From Leifsonia shinshuensis (GTDB lineage: Bacteria > Actinomycetota > Actinomycetes > Actinomycetales > Microbacteriaceae): 64,000 nucleotides of DNA. The stretch spans positions 1,054,001 to 1,118,000 of the forward strand of contig NZ_JACCFL010000001.1 of NCBI RefSeq assembly GCF_013410375.1, read 5' to 3'. A program made the translations under genes and the position numbers. Below, piece by piece: positions 16,776 through 25,125 of the stretch. Each line of letters opens with the position of its first letter. Position 1 is the first letter of the stretch. Below the pieces are notes generated by a model that saw nothing but the letters and a program-made list of their open reading frames with translations, ran no database searches and was not told where the DNA came from.

Positions 16776-17584
16776 ATCCGCTCGGCATTGCGCCAGCCGA
16801 CGCGATCGGCTTCCTCGGCCGAGAGGCCGCACTCGTCGAGCACGAACTCGAACCAGCGCGGGTAGGGGATGTCCGCGCGCCGGGACACCGGCCAGTCGCT
16901 CCCGACCACGGCGCGGTCGGGGCCGAAAGCCTCCAGTGCGGCCAGCACCCAGGGCCGCACCGCGTCGAGCGGGCCGTCCGGGGGGAGCAGCCCGGAGACC
17001 TTCAGCACGACGTTGTCGCAGGCGGCGAGCGCCCGGATGCCGTCGAGCCACTCCCCGCGGAGCGCCTCGGCCGGATCCTCGCCCGCGGGCTTGCCGAGGT
17101 GATCGAGCACGATCACCGTGTCCGGCGCGGAGCGCGCTGTCCGAGCCAGCTCGCGGAGCTGGGGGGCGCGGACGCACGCGTCGAACGCGAGGCCCGCGGC
17201 GCCGACGGCGCGCAGGTCGGCGAGGAACTGCTCGTGGGCGAAGAAGCCGAGCGGTTCGTCCTGCAGCAGTCGGCGGACGCCGGTCACTCCGGGGATGGCC
17301 GTCAGGGACTCCAGCGCCGCGACCGCGCTGTCCCCGTCGCCGAGGGGCGCGTGGGCGACGGCTGCGACGACGGGAGGCCGCGCGTGGCCGAGCCCGAGGG
17401 CCCATTCGGCCTCCGCAGACGCTTGTTCGACGCGACAATCGGCCTCCATGAAGACCGCGCGGATCCCGGCGGCGTCGGGGATGTCGTCAGGGGTGAAGCG
17501 CCAGGGGAGGTCGGTCCCGTGCAGCCAGGCGTAGTCGAAGCGGCTCTGGTCCCAGCAGTGCAGGTGGGTGTCGATGACGCGCAT
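16757..17584 (-). CDS. Amidohydrolase, L-fuconolactonase-like
   Basis: The 275-residue amidohydrolase-2 family protein opens MRVIDTHLHCWDQSRFDYAW, the metal-binding H-x-H typical of sugar lactonases. It continues with VFMEADC, VIVLDHLGKP, the catalytic VVGSDWPV, and the end of the barrel at WRNAERIYRV. In L-fucose and L-rhamnose oxidation, enzymes of this type open the aldonolactone to the acid used by the dehydratase. It is convergent with the mutarotase gene and has its own promoter region carrying operator site 4. The ATG has GGAAGGAG upstream. Confidence 0.85.
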   Translation of the reverse strand: MRVIDTHLHCWDQSRFDYAWLHGTDLPWRFTPDDIPDAAGIRAVFMEADCRVEQASAEAEWALGLGHARPPVVAAVAHAPLGDGDSAVAALESLTAIPGVTGVRRLLQDEPLGFFAHEQFLADLRAVGAAGLAFDACVRAPQLRELARTARSAPDTVIVLDHLGKPAGEDPAEALRGEWLDGIRALAACDNVVLKVSGLLPPDGPLDAVRPWVLAALEAFGPDRAVVGSDWPVSRRADIPYPRWFEFVLDECGLSAEEADRVGWRNAERIYRVVS

Positions 17585-17603
17585 GGCGCTCCTTCCGTCA
17601 ATA

Positions 17604-17619
17604 GATCATACGTGATACC
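17604..17619 (-). promoter_or_regulatory. GntR/FadR-type operator, site 4
   Basis: Read on the minus strand the sequence is GGTATCACGTATGATC, matching site 3 (GGTCACACGTATGATC) at 14 of 16 positions and containing the same TATGAT -10. It is 20 bases upstream of the lactonase start, placing this outlying gene under the same regulator. Confidence 0.65.
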
Positions 17620-17661
17620 TCTGGCGGCCCTTCCGCGCGCCGCACCGGCGCCGTCCCGCAC

Positions 17662-18363
17662 TCACACCGCCGCAGCCGACAGATCCCGATCCGCGTCGGA
17701 CGCGCCGATCAGCGCGCGCAGCTCCTCCGCCGGCAGGTCCGCCCCGAAGCTCGGACGCCCCGGCTGCAGGGCCGCGCCCGCCGCCAGCGGCCCGGCCACG
17801 ACCGGGTCGAAGCCGAGAGCGTCGACCAGGGTCGCGACCTGCTCGAGGTCGGCCGGGTCGTCGCCGGCGATCGCGATGGCCTTGCGCCCGGGTTCGCCCG
17901 CCGGTCGGCTCTCCTCCTCCAGGTCGTGGTAGCCCATGTGGTTCAGGGCCTTCACGACGCGGGATCCGGGGAGGAAGTCCTGCACGAGCTCGCTCGTGGA
18001 GGTGAGCGGGTCGTTCAGGTCGTCGCGGATGCCGTCGCTCTCCCACCAGTAGTTCATCGCGTCGATCACGAGCTTTCCGCGCAGCTGCTCGACCGGGAGG
18101 GCGCGGTACTTCCCGAGCGGGAGGGCGAGGATCACGATGTCGGCGCCCGCGGCGGCCTCCTCGGGGCGCACCGGCGTGGCGCCGGGGGCGAGGACGTCGA
18201 TGGTGAGGGCGATGCGGTCCGGGTCGCCGGAGCCGGAGATCAGCACAGGGTGGCCCGCGGCGAGGGCGAGCCGGGCGAGGACCGTGCCGACCTTGCCTGC
18301 GCCAAGGATGCCGACCGTGCGGGTGCCGGTGTCGCGGGTGCCGGTTGTGAGTGTGTCGTCCAC
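17662..18363 (-). CDS. NADPH-dependent F420 reductase-like oxidoreductase
   Basis: The 233-residue protein has an N-terminal dinucleotide-binding motif ([18 protein letters not shown]) and the conserved VIDAMNYW and [13 protein letters not shown] segments. These are characteristic of the F420H2:NADP oxidoreductase (FNO)/ProC-like group. It lies 11 bases after the second LLM monooxygenase gene on the same strand, so it probably belongs to that operon. It could supply reduced F420 or another reduced cofactor to the two LLM proteins. Whether this organism makes F420 cannot be seen here, and the protein may use a different nicotinamide-linked substrate. Confidence 0.8.
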   Translation of the reverse strand: MDDTLTTGTRDTGTRTVGILGAGKVGTVLARLALAAGHPVLISGSGDPDRIALTIDVLAPGATPVRPEEAAAGADIVILALPLGKYRALPVEQLRGKLVIDAMNYWWESDGIRDDLNDPLTSTSELVQDFLPGSRVVKALNHMGYHDLEEESRPAGEPGRKAIAIAGDDPADLEQVATLVDALGFDPVVAGPLAAGAALQPGRPSFGADLPAEELRALIGASDADRDLSAAAV

Positions 18364-18374
18364 CTCCGTCTCCT

Positions 18375-19460
18375 TCAGCGCCGGAACGCGGGGCCGGCGG
18401 TGGACGCGGGCCGGGGCGTCTCCGCGAGCAGCTCCCGCACCATCGGGACGACGGTCGTCCCGTAGAGCTCGACCGCGCGCATCCGGTCGCTCGCCCGCAT
18501 CGCGCCGCCCGCGGTGTAGATGAGGTCGAAGCGGCCGACGTCGAGGGTGCGGATGGCGTCCGCCATCTTGCGGGCGACGGTCTCGGGGGAGCCGATGTAG
18601 AGCGAGCCGTGCGCGACGTCCGCGTCGAACTCGTGGCGCTGCAGCGGCGGCCAGCCGCGCAGGGCGCCGATCCGGTCGCGGACCACCTTGTAGCCGGGGT
18701 AGAACAACTCCTTCGCCTCCTCATCGGTCGCGGCGATGAACCCGGGGGAGTGCATCCCCACCGGGAAGGCCGTCGTGCCGAACTGCTCGGCCGCGCGGCG
18801 GTACAGGTCGACGTACGGCGCGAAGCGGGCGGGGGCGCCGCCGATGATCGCGAGCATGAGCCGGAACCCGTAGTGCGCGGTGCGCAGCACCGACTGCGGG
18901 GTGCCGCCGACGCCGACCCAGGTGCGGAGGCGCCCGGACTCGGTCTTCGGGAACACGTCGGCCTCGGTGAGGGGCGCCCGCGTCGTGCCCTCCCAGCTGA
19001 CCGGCTTCTCGTCGAGGAGTTTGTGGAAGAGGTCGATCTTCTCGTCGAAGAGGAGGTCGTAGTCCGCCAGGTCGTACCCGAACAGCGGGAACGACTCGGT
19101 GAACGACCCGCGGCCGAGGATGACCTCCGCGCGCCCGTTCGAGAGGGCGTCCACCGTCGCGAAGCGCTGGAACACCCGCACCGGGTCGTCGGAGGACAGC
19201 ACGGTCACGCCGGAGCCGAGCCGGATGCGCTCGGTGGCGGTGGCGATGCCGGCGAGCACCGTCTCCGGCGTCGAGATCGCGAACTCGGGGCGGTGGTGCT
19301 CGCCCACGGCGAAGGCGTCGACGCCCAGGTCGTCGGCGAGGATCGCCTCGTCGAGCGTGGCGCGGATCGCCGCGGCGTACGTGGTGACCTCCCCGCGGTC
19401 GTCCCGGGGCAGGTCGCCGAAGGTGTCGAGCCCGAATTCCAGGGCGGTGGTGTCGGACAT
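18375..19460 (-). CDS. LLM-class flavin-dependent oxidoreductase, second copy
   Basis: The 361-residue protein has the bacterial-luciferase barrel. [12 protein letters not shown] lies near the N terminus, then [55 protein letters not shown] and [17 protein letters not shown]. It shares this plan with the gene at 19508, so the two are paralogues in one operon 47 bases apart. LLM proteins use FMNH2 or F420H2 for monooxygenation or hydride transfer, and the F420-NADP-reductase-like neighbour hints at F420. The start at 19460 is set by the conserved N terminus and a GGAGAGA site. Confidence 0.88.
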   Translation of the reverse strand: MSDTTALEFGLDTFGDLPRDDRGEVTTYAAAIRATLDEAILADDLGVDAFAVGEHHRPEFAISTPETVLAGIATATERIRLGSGVTVLSSDDPVRVFQRFATVDALSNGRAEVILGRGSFTESFPLFGYDLADYDLLFDEKIDLFHKLLDEKPVSWEGTTRAPLTEADVFPKTESGRLRTWVGVGGTPQSVLRTAHYGFRLMLAIIGGAPARFAPYVDLYRRAAEQFGTTAFPVGMHSPGFIAATDEEAKELFYPGYKVVRDRIGALRGWPPLQRHEFDADVAHGSLYIGSPETVARKMADAIRTLDVGRFDLIYTAGGAMRASDRMRAVELYGTTVVPMVRELLAETPRPASTAGPAFRR

Positions 19461-19507
19461 GCTGTCTCTCCTGTCGGAATGGCCGGTGATACGGATGGGG
19501 GCGAGGC

Positions 19508-20608
19508 CTACTGCGCGGCGTTCGCCCGCGCGGTGGTGATCTGGGCGGTGCGGCGGCCGGTGAGGCGCCACTCGCCCGGGTCCTCGGCGAGGAGCTCGCG
19601 GACGTGGGGGACGACCTGCTCGCCGAACAGGCGGATGCTGCGCTCGCGCGCCTGCACGGGCAGGTGCAGCAGGTCGTACTTGAGGTCGAATCTGCTCAGG
19701 TGGTTCGTGCGGACGATCGCGGCGAGCTTGCGGGCCACCGTCTCGGGGGAGCCGACGTAGAGCGCGCCGGTCGCGACCTCCTGCTCGTACCGCTCCGCGG
19801 TGGGCGGGTAGAAGCCGCGCTCCCGGCTGAGCGCGGTCACCACCGGCCGCCAATACTGCCAGTGCGTCTCCTTCGCCTCGTCGTCGGTGCCGGCGATGAA
19901 GCCGAGGGAGTGCTGGCCGATCGGGAGCTCGGGCTGCCCGGACTCGGCGAGGGCGCGCAGGTAGAGCTCGGCGTGGCCGGCGAAGCGTTCGGGCCTCCCG
20001 CCGATGATCGCCATCATCAGGGGGAGGCCGTTCCGCGCGGCGCGGACCACGGAGTCGGGGCTGCCGCCGATGCCGATCCAGGCGGGGATGCCGCCCTCGG
20101 GCATCCGCGGGTGCAGCCGGACCGACTCGAGCGGGCTGCGGTAGCGGCCGGACCAGGTGACGCGCTCCTCGCGCATGAGCCGGAGGAACAGGTCGAGCTT
20201 CTCGTCGAAGATGTCCTCGTACTCGGCGATGTCGTAGCCGAACAGCGGGAACGACTCGATCGCCGATGCGCGACCGAGCACCAGCTGGGCCCGCCCGCCG
20301 GAGATGCCGTCCACCGTGGCGAACTGCTGGTACAGCCGCACGGGATCCTGCGTGGACAGCACGGTCACGGAGGTGCCGAGCCGGATGGTCGACGTCGCCT
20401 GGGCGGCCGCCGCGAGCAGCACGGGCGTCGCGGAGTCCACCATCCCCTCGCGGTAGTGCTCGCCGACGCTGAAGATGTCCAGGCCGACCGCCTCCGCGAG
20501 CTGCGCCTCCTCGACGATCAGGCGCAGCGTCTCGGCGTCCGACAGGACCCTGCCGTCGTCGGTCGCGACATCCCCGAAAGAGTTCAGTCCGAACTCGAGC
20601 TCTGCCAT
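19508..20608 (-). CDS. LLM-class flavin-dependent oxidoreductase, first copy
   Basis: This 366-residue luciferase-like protein is closely similar in layout to the downstream gene: [67 protein letters not shown] and [17 protein letters not shown] prefer the ATG at 20608, with GGGAGG upstream, over GTG 20632 because it aligns with the paralogue. It is the first gene of the operon and faces the MarR gene at 20704, with two inverted-repeat operators between them. The substrate is unknown. Confidence 0.87.
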   Translation of the reverse strand: MAELEFGLNSFGDVATDDGRVLSDAETLRLIVEEAQLAEAVGLDIFSVGEHYREGMVDSATPVLLAAAAQATSTIRLGTSVTVLSTQDPVRLYQQFATVDGISGGRAQLVLGRASAIESFPLFGYDIAEYEDIFDEKLDLFLRLMREERVTWSGRYRSPLESVRLHPRMPEGGIPAWIGIGGSPDSVVRAARNGLPLMMAIIGGRPERFAGHAELYLRALAESGQPELPIGQHSLGFIAGTDDEAKETHWQYWRPVVTALSRERGFYPPTAERYEQEVATGALYVGSPETVARKLAAIVRTNHLSRFDLKYDLLHLPVQARERSIRLFGEQVVPHVRELLAEDPGEWRLTGRRTAQITTARANAAQ

Positions 20609-20645
20609 GTCGATCTCGACCTCCCTCGCCACCGGCCGTTCCGGA

Positions 20646-20685
20646 TTGACGTGTCAATGCGGTAACAATGGAGCTGACGTGTCAA
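20646..20685. promoter_or_regulatory. Twin dyad operators between LLM operon and MarR gene
   Basis: TTGACGTGTCAA (20646-20657) and CTGACGTGTCAA (20674-20685) are two copies of the inverted repeat TGAC-GT-GTCA, centred 28 bases apart. A possible -10 TAACAA for the MarR gene lies between them at 20663-20668. Their position suggests MarR binds both and represses both directions. Confidence 0.7.
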
Positions 20686-20703
20686 TTCCCGAAGGGAGCC
20701 GAG

Positions 20704-21189
20704 GTGAGCGAGAGTGCGCGCCGCACGCCGACGCGGGAGCAGCTCCGCGTCTGGCGGAACTACATCGAGACGGCCGAGGTGCTGCGCACCCGCCTGGACA
20801 GCAGGCTGCAGGCCGAGTCCGCGCTGTCGTCGGGCGACTACCAGGTGCTGCTGGCGCTGACCGAGGCCGAGGGACGCACGCTGCGCTCCTCGGAGCTGGC
20901 GGGGCTGGTCGGCTGGGAGCGCAGCAGGCTGTCCCACCATCTCGGCCGCATGGAGAAGCGCGGGCTGATCCGCCGCGAGGCCTGCTCGGACGACGTGCAC
21001 GGCGTCGACGTCATCGCCACCGAGGCCGGGGCGACGGCGTTCCGCGCCGGCTCCGTCCCGCACCTGCGCGCGGTGCGGGAACTCTTCCTCGACGCCCTCA
21101 CGCCCGCGCAGCTCGACGCGGTGGACGACCTGACCGGGGCGCTGCGGCGGCACCTGGGGCTGGAGGCGGAGGGCGAGGGCGGGTCCTGA
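20704..21189 (+). CDS. MarR-family transcriptional regulator
   Basis: The protein has about 161 residues from the GTG at 20704, which has GAAGGGAG five bases upstream. An ATG at 20668 would place the second operator inside the coding region. The winged helix spans about residues 45-105 with LRSSELAGLVGWERSRLSHH and the wing after MEKRGLIRREAC. Helical dimerisation segments are at both ends. It is divergent from the LLM operon and likely represses it and itself until a small phenolic or similar ligand binds, as is usual for the family. Confidence 0.88.
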   Translation: MSESARRTPTREQLRVWRNYIETAEVLRTRLDSRLQAESALSSGDYQVLLALTEAEGRTLRSSELAGLVGWERSRLSHHLGRMEKRGLIRREACSDDVHGVDVIATEAGATAFRAGSVPHLRAVRELFLDALTPAQLDAVDDLTGALRRHLGLEAEGEGGS

Positions 21190-21255
21190 GCCTCAGCCCG
21201 AGGTGGGTGCCGAAGCGGCGGGAGCTGCTGGGGGTGACGGGCCAGAAGCGCCTGG

Positions 21256-21804
21256 CTACTCCGCTGTCGCGGCCCGGGCGGCCCGATCCCGGGGCCAGAC
21301 CTGGTAGGGCGCCAGCTGCTCGAAGGTGAAGAGCACGTTGCGGATGTTGCCCTCCGTCTCCGGGTCGTGGTCCGGCATGAGGTCGTTCAGCTCGGGTACG
21401 GAGACGTCCCAGACACGGTCGAGCGACGCGTGGCCCTCCACGGACGCGATCCCGCGCTCGAGATCCACGTCGAAGCCGGAGCTGGCCTCCGCCAGGAGCA
21501 CCAGGACGACCCGATCGAGCTTCTCCGCGTCGAAGGGCTGGGCATTCCGACGGGCCAACGCGACGTGTACGACTCCCCGGTACTTCTCGCGGCGCACCGA
21601 CTTGGCGTTGCGGCGGACCAGCTTTCCATCCTCGACGTTGGTGACGTCGAGAGCGGCGGTCCCACCGCCATACCAGCGCGCGTCATCGCCGGACTCCTCG
21701 GCGAGCTCTGCCACCACGGCTTCTGCGAGGCCGGCGCGGATGCTGGGCAGGTCCCGGTCGGACCAGTGGACGAACCGACGTTCGATCGCTGTGATGTCGC
21801 TCAC
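21256..21804 (-). CDS. Hypothetical protein
   Basis: The 182-residue soluble protein begins at a GTG (21804) with GAGGAG upstream. It has no signal peptide or membrane helix. The middle region (VRRNAKSVRREKYRGVVHVA) is basic and the C-terminal half is acidic (VPELNDLMPDHDPETEG). I do not recognise a family. It stands alone between a MarR gene and a GNAT gene. Its 5' half and upstream flank look slightly less GC-rich than neighbours, so recent acquisition is possible but unproven. Confidence 0.7.
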   Translation of the reverse strand: MSDITAIERRFVHWSDRDLPSIRAGLAEAVVAELAEESGDDARWYGGGTAALDVTNVEDGKLVRRNAKSVRREKYRGVVHVALARRNAQPFDAEKLDRVVLVLLAEASSGFDVDLERGIASVEGHASLDRVWDVSVPELNDLMPDHDPETEGNIRNVLFTFEQLAPYQVWPRDRAARAATAE

Positions 21805-21944
21805 GTTCCGCTCCTCGAGGATTGCTGGTCTGCACGATGTCTCTTCTACTGATCGACACCTCGACGGGTCGCGTTAGGGCACGTGCGCCGCCCGGGAGGA
21901 TTCCGAACGGCGCACGTCCCTGACCTCCGGCTGGACCGCCCGCG

Positions 21945-23036
21945 TCAGCCGATCCGCTTCCGCCAGCGCGCGGAGAAGGAGGCCGGCGCGAACCCGATCG
22001 CGTCGTTGACGTCGAGCATCGGGCGGTTCTCCTCCGCGTTGACCGTCTCCACGAGCCGGCAGCCGGGGAACCGTTCGGTCAGCTCGCGGAGGTTGGCGAG
22101 CTTCAGCAGCATCCCGAGCCGGTGGCCGCGGTGCTCGCGCAGCACCAGGGTGTCCATCTGCTCCGCCGGGCGGTCGGACTCGCTGGACACGTCGAGCTCG
22201 GTGAACCCGACCGCCTGCCCCGTCGCCTCGTGGACCACGATCGACGTCAGCGCGACCCGGGGGCTCTCGGCCCAGAGGTCGTCGACGGCGCGCACGCGGT
22301 CCGGAGTCCAGACGTCGGTCAGCTCGATGCCGGCGTTGGGCGCGTCGGTGGCCATCCGGGTGCGCAGCAGCGCGATCGCCTCCAGCCACTCCTCGGGCGT
22401 GCGCCCCTGCCAGGAGACCGTCCGGTAGCCGGCCGCCGCGCCGACCGCCGCGCCGAGCAGGGTGGAGAGGACGTCCGGGTCGACCGGCAGCGGCAGCGCG
22501 CTGATGCGCGCGACCTGTTCGAGCCCGAAGCCCTGGCGGAGCAGGAAACGGGTGGACGGCAGGCCGAGCGGCACCGACCCGAAGCCCGTCGGCGCAGGGA
22601 GGGCCTCGCCTTCGACGCCCGCCGGGTAGGTGGTCTGGTTCTGGATGGTGGAGCGGCCGTCCTCCCTGGCCAGCTGCTCCAGGCGGTCGTACAGCGCCGA
22701 ACCGATCCCGCGGCCGCGGAAGCCGGGAAGGACGGAGACGGCGCACCAGCACTCCGGCGCGCCGGCCGGCAGTGCCAGGTTGCCGCGGGCGACGACGCGG
22801 CCGTCGACCTTGGCGACGAGTCCCGCCATCCGCCGCGACTCGTCGCGCCAGTCGGGCAGCAGCTCGGCCGCGGTCATGACGTCGCCGGCGTGGCCGCGCT
22901 GCTCCGCCTCGACGGCGCTGCGCACCGCGGCGAAGGCGACGAAGTCCGCCGCGTCGGGTGCGTCGACACTGACCGGGACGACGAGCGGTTCGATGGTGAA
23001 GCCGGTGAGCATGGTGGTGTGATCGGTAGATGACAT
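21945..23036 (-). CDS. GNAT acetyltransferase with two GNAT domains
   Basis: The 363-residue protein has an N-terminal domain with the acetyl-CoA loop VLPGFRGRGIGSALYDRLEQ (about residues 110-130). The second domain ends LREHRGHRLGMLLKLANLRE and VETVNAEENRPMLDVNDAIG. Tandem GNAT proteins of this size are common in actinobacteria, including mycothiol-synthase-like and unassigned resistance proteins. The HRGHRLGMLLK motif is typical of the active C-terminal domain. It is divergent from the glucanase gene. Substrate unknown. Confidence 0.83.
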   Translation of the reverse strand: MSSTDHTTMLTGFTIEPLVVPVSVDAPDAADFVAFAAVRSAVEAEQRGHAGDVMTAAELLPDWRDESRRMAGLVAKVDGRVVARGNLALPAGAPECWCAVSVLPGFRGRGIGSALYDRLEQLAREDGRSTIQNQTTYPAGVEGEALPAPTGFGSVPLGLPSTRFLLRQGFGLEQVARISALPLPVDPDVLSTLLGAAVGAAAGYRTVSWQGRTPEEWLEAIALLRTRMATDAPNAGIELTDVWTPDRVRAVDDLWAESPRVALTSIVVHEATGQAVGFTELDVSSESDRPAEQMDTLVLREHRGHRLGMLLKLANLRELTERFPGCRLVETVNAEENRPMLDVNDAIGFAPASFSARWRKRIG

Positions 23037-23178
23037 GAGACCTCTTTGTACGCAGGATCGATCGACTCACCCACGGTCGTGGGGAGGAAGGGAGTCACTG
23101 CTACAGGATCACGGGGTTCAGCATTCCACAGCGGTGCCCGCGGCAGCAAGGCCTGGCCCGGAACCCGGGCGCCGGCCC

Positions 23179-23207
23179 CTGACCTCCGGCCCGCGCCGGC
23201 CGATAGT
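23179..23207 (+). promoter_or_regulatory. Probable leaderless promoter of the GH6 gene
   Basis: CTGACC (23179-23184) and GATAGT (23202-23207) are separated by 17 bases, and the ATG at 23214 falls where transcription should start. No ribosome site is present between them. Confidence 0.5.
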
Positions 23208-23213
23208 ACGGGT

Positions 23214-24200
23214 ATGCGCACACTCATCGCACTGCTGGGCGCAGCCCTGGTCGCGGCTGCGCTCCTCTCGACTCCGGCGACCCCCACCGCGCGAGCCGAC
23301 GACTCCGTGTTCGGCAGCCGGCTGTACGTCGATCCGGGCAGTGACGCCCGGCGGATGGCGGACTGGTTCACCGCGGTCGGCGACACCGGGAGGGCGGCGC
23401 TCATCGAGCGGATCGCAAGCCGTCCCACCGCCGTCTGGCTGGGCGACTGGTACAGCCCGGCGCTTCTCGACAGTGTGATCCGGCGGCACCTGCAGGCAGC
23501 GGCGGCGCAGGGCGCGACGCCGGTCTTCGTCACCTACGCGATCCCCGACCGGGACTGCGGCGGCTTCTCGGCCGGCGGCTTCACGCCCGACCAGTACCTC
23601 GACTTCACCCGCCGGGTCGCCGCGGCGCTGGCCGGCAGCCGGGCCGTCGTCCTGGTCGAGCCGGACTCGCTGACGATGCTCGCGAGCGCGAAGTGCGCGG
23701 GCGTGGCGGACACGCGCCTCCCCCTGCTCCGCTCGGCGGTGGAGATCCTCGGCGCCGCCGGCCTCACCACGTACCTCGACGGCGGCAACGCGCGCTGGCT
23801 GACGCCGGACGCGCAGGCGTCGTACCTGAGAGCCGCGGGCGTCGCCGGCGCGCGCGGGTTCTTCACGAACGTCTCGAACTTCGACGCCACGCAGACCGAG
23901 CGGGACTACGCGGGCAAGGTGTCCTCGCGCATCGGCTGGAAGCACTTCGTCATCGACGTCTCGCGGAACGGCAACGGCTGGACGGGCGACTGGTGCAACC
24001 CGCCCGGCGCGGCCCTCGGTCAGGACCCGCAGATCACGGAGTCGCCCGCGGTCAAGCTCGACGCCCTGCTCTGGGTCAAGCATCCGGGCGCGAGCGACGG
24101 CCCGTGCAACGGCGGCCCGGCGGCGGGAGCCTGGTTCGAGAGCGGCGCGGAGGCGCTGGTGCGCGGGCAGGCGCAGCCGGCAGCTCAGGTCACCCGATAG
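23214..24200 (+). CDS. Secreted glycoside hydrolase family 6 (endoglucanase type)
   Basis: The 328-residue protein has a Sec signal peptide with a hydrophobic core and probable cleavage after TARA (about residue 28). The GH6 core shows the catalytic acid in IPDRDCGG (Asp near residue 114), VLVEPDSL, YLDGGNARWL, and the substrate loop WVKHPGASDGPC. Family 6 enzymes invert beta-1,4-glucosidic bonds of cellulose. No cellulose-binding module is attached, so it may act on soluble glucan or on the cell's own polysaccharide. The ATG at 23214 is chosen because it begins the signal peptide. Its 3' end overlaps the convergent DUF3237 gene by 16 bases. Confidence 0.92.
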   Translation: MRTLIALLGAALVAAALLSTPATPTARADDSVFGSRLYVDPGSDARRMADWFTAVGDTGRAALIERIASRPTAVWLGDWYSPALLDSVIRRHLQAAAAQGATPVFVTYAIPDRDCGGFSAGGFTPDQYLDFTRRVAAALAGSRAVVLVEPDSLTMLASAKCAGVADTRLPLLRSAVEILGAAGLTTYLDGGNARWLTPDAQASYLRAAGVAGARGFFTNVSNFDATQTERDYAGKVSSRIGWKHFVIDVSRNGNGWTGDWCNPPGAALGQDPQITESPAVKLDALLWVKHPGASDGPCNGGPAAGAWFESGAEALVRGQAQPAAQVTR

Positions 24201-24652
24201 GTCCGGTACCGCACGGCGTTCGCGTCGCGCACGCACGAGGCGACGTAGAGCGCGTGCTCGAGGTGCTTCAGCCGGGGCGACGCGGTCTCGAACCGGATCG
24301 CGGTGCGGAAGTAGTAGTCCTCCGGCGGCACCGGCTCTCCGCGCAGGAGCGCGTCGAGGATCCCGGGATCCGCCGTCCGCACGCCGCTGACCTGGAGGTA
24401 GACGTACTCGCCCTCCGGGGTCCGTGCCGTGTAGCGGCCGTCGATCTCGATCGCGCCGTCGGGCCGGACGACCTGCCAGTCCGCCCCGCCGGGGAGGATC
24501 TCCGCCTGCAGCCCGCCGTCGATGGCGCCGCCGACGATCGGGATCACCCGGCGGTGGCCGGCCCGGGTGTCCCCGTGGTCGGCGAGCTCCCCGAGCGCCA
24601 CGACCACGTCGAACGCGGCCTCCAGCGCGGGGACGGTGGGCTGGACGGTCAT
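24185..24652 (-). CDS. DUF3237 family protein
   Basis: The 155-residue protein matches the UPF0311/DUF3237 pattern. It has VVALGELADHG near the N terminus, then RRVIPIVGGAIDG, GGADWQVVRPDGAIEIDGRY, and YYFRTAIRFETASPRLKHLE before the end. This family is a small beta-barrel of unknown function often found beside oxygenases and dehydrogenases. Its ATG overlaps the MarR stop by four bases (ATGA), so it is the third gene of a coupled operon with a flavin monooxygenase. A role in handling the monooxygenase product or substrate is inference. Confidence 0.85.
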   Translation of the reverse strand: MTVQPTVPALEAAFDVVVALGELADHGDTRAGHRRVIPIVGGAIDGGLQAEILPGGADWQVVRPDGAIEIDGRYTARTPEGEYVYLQVSGVRTADPGILDALLRGEPVPPEDYYFRTAIRFETASPRLKHLEHALYVASCVRDANAVRYRTYRVT

Positions 24653-25125
24653 GGTGTCGCCTCCGGTCGGGGGTGGCCGCGGTCGTGCCGGGTGGAGCTC
24701 AGGGCGTCGCCGAGGCGTTCGAGGGCCGGCAGCGCCGCGTCGATCGCGGCGCGCTCGTCGGCGGTGAGGGTCGCGGCCGCCTGGCCGACGAAGGCCGCGG
24801 CCGCGCTGTCGTACCGGTCGAAGTAGTCGAGCGCGGCGGGGGAGGCGATGACCTCCACCTGCCGCCGATCGGCCGCGCCCGGCCGCCGCACGATCAGGCC
24901 GTCGCGCTCCATCGTCGCCAGCAGGTTGCTGATCGCGGAGCGGCTGAGTCCGAGCGCGTCCGCGAGCGCGCTGGGCGACGCGACGGTCCCGCGGGGGAGC
25001 CGGCGGATCACCTCGATCTGCGCGTCCGGGATGTCCGGCAGGTTCTCCCGCTCCCGGACGGAGGACAGCAGCGCCCGGCGCAGCGGGGAGATCAGGGCGG
25101 CCAGCCGGGCCGCGTCCACGGTCAT
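24649..25125 (-). CDS. MarR-family regulator inside a catabolic operon
   Basis: The product has 158 residues. The winged helix spans about residues 35-95, with VASPSALADALGLSRSAISN as the recognition region and LIVRRPGAADRRQVEVIAS as the wing. It overlaps the flavin monooxygenase stop (ATGA) at its start and the DUF3237 start at its end. This placement inside the operon suggests autoregulation of all three genes. MarR proteins commonly respond to aromatic acids, fitting an aromatic hydroxylase upstream. Confidence 0.88.
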   Translation of the reverse strand: MTVDAARLAALISPLRRALLSSVRERENLPDIPDAQIEVIRRLPRGTVASPSALADALGLSRSAISNLLATMERDGLIVRRPGAADRRQVEVIASPAALDYFDRYDSAAAAFVGQAAATLTADERAAIDAALPALERLGDALSSTRHDRGHPRPEATP

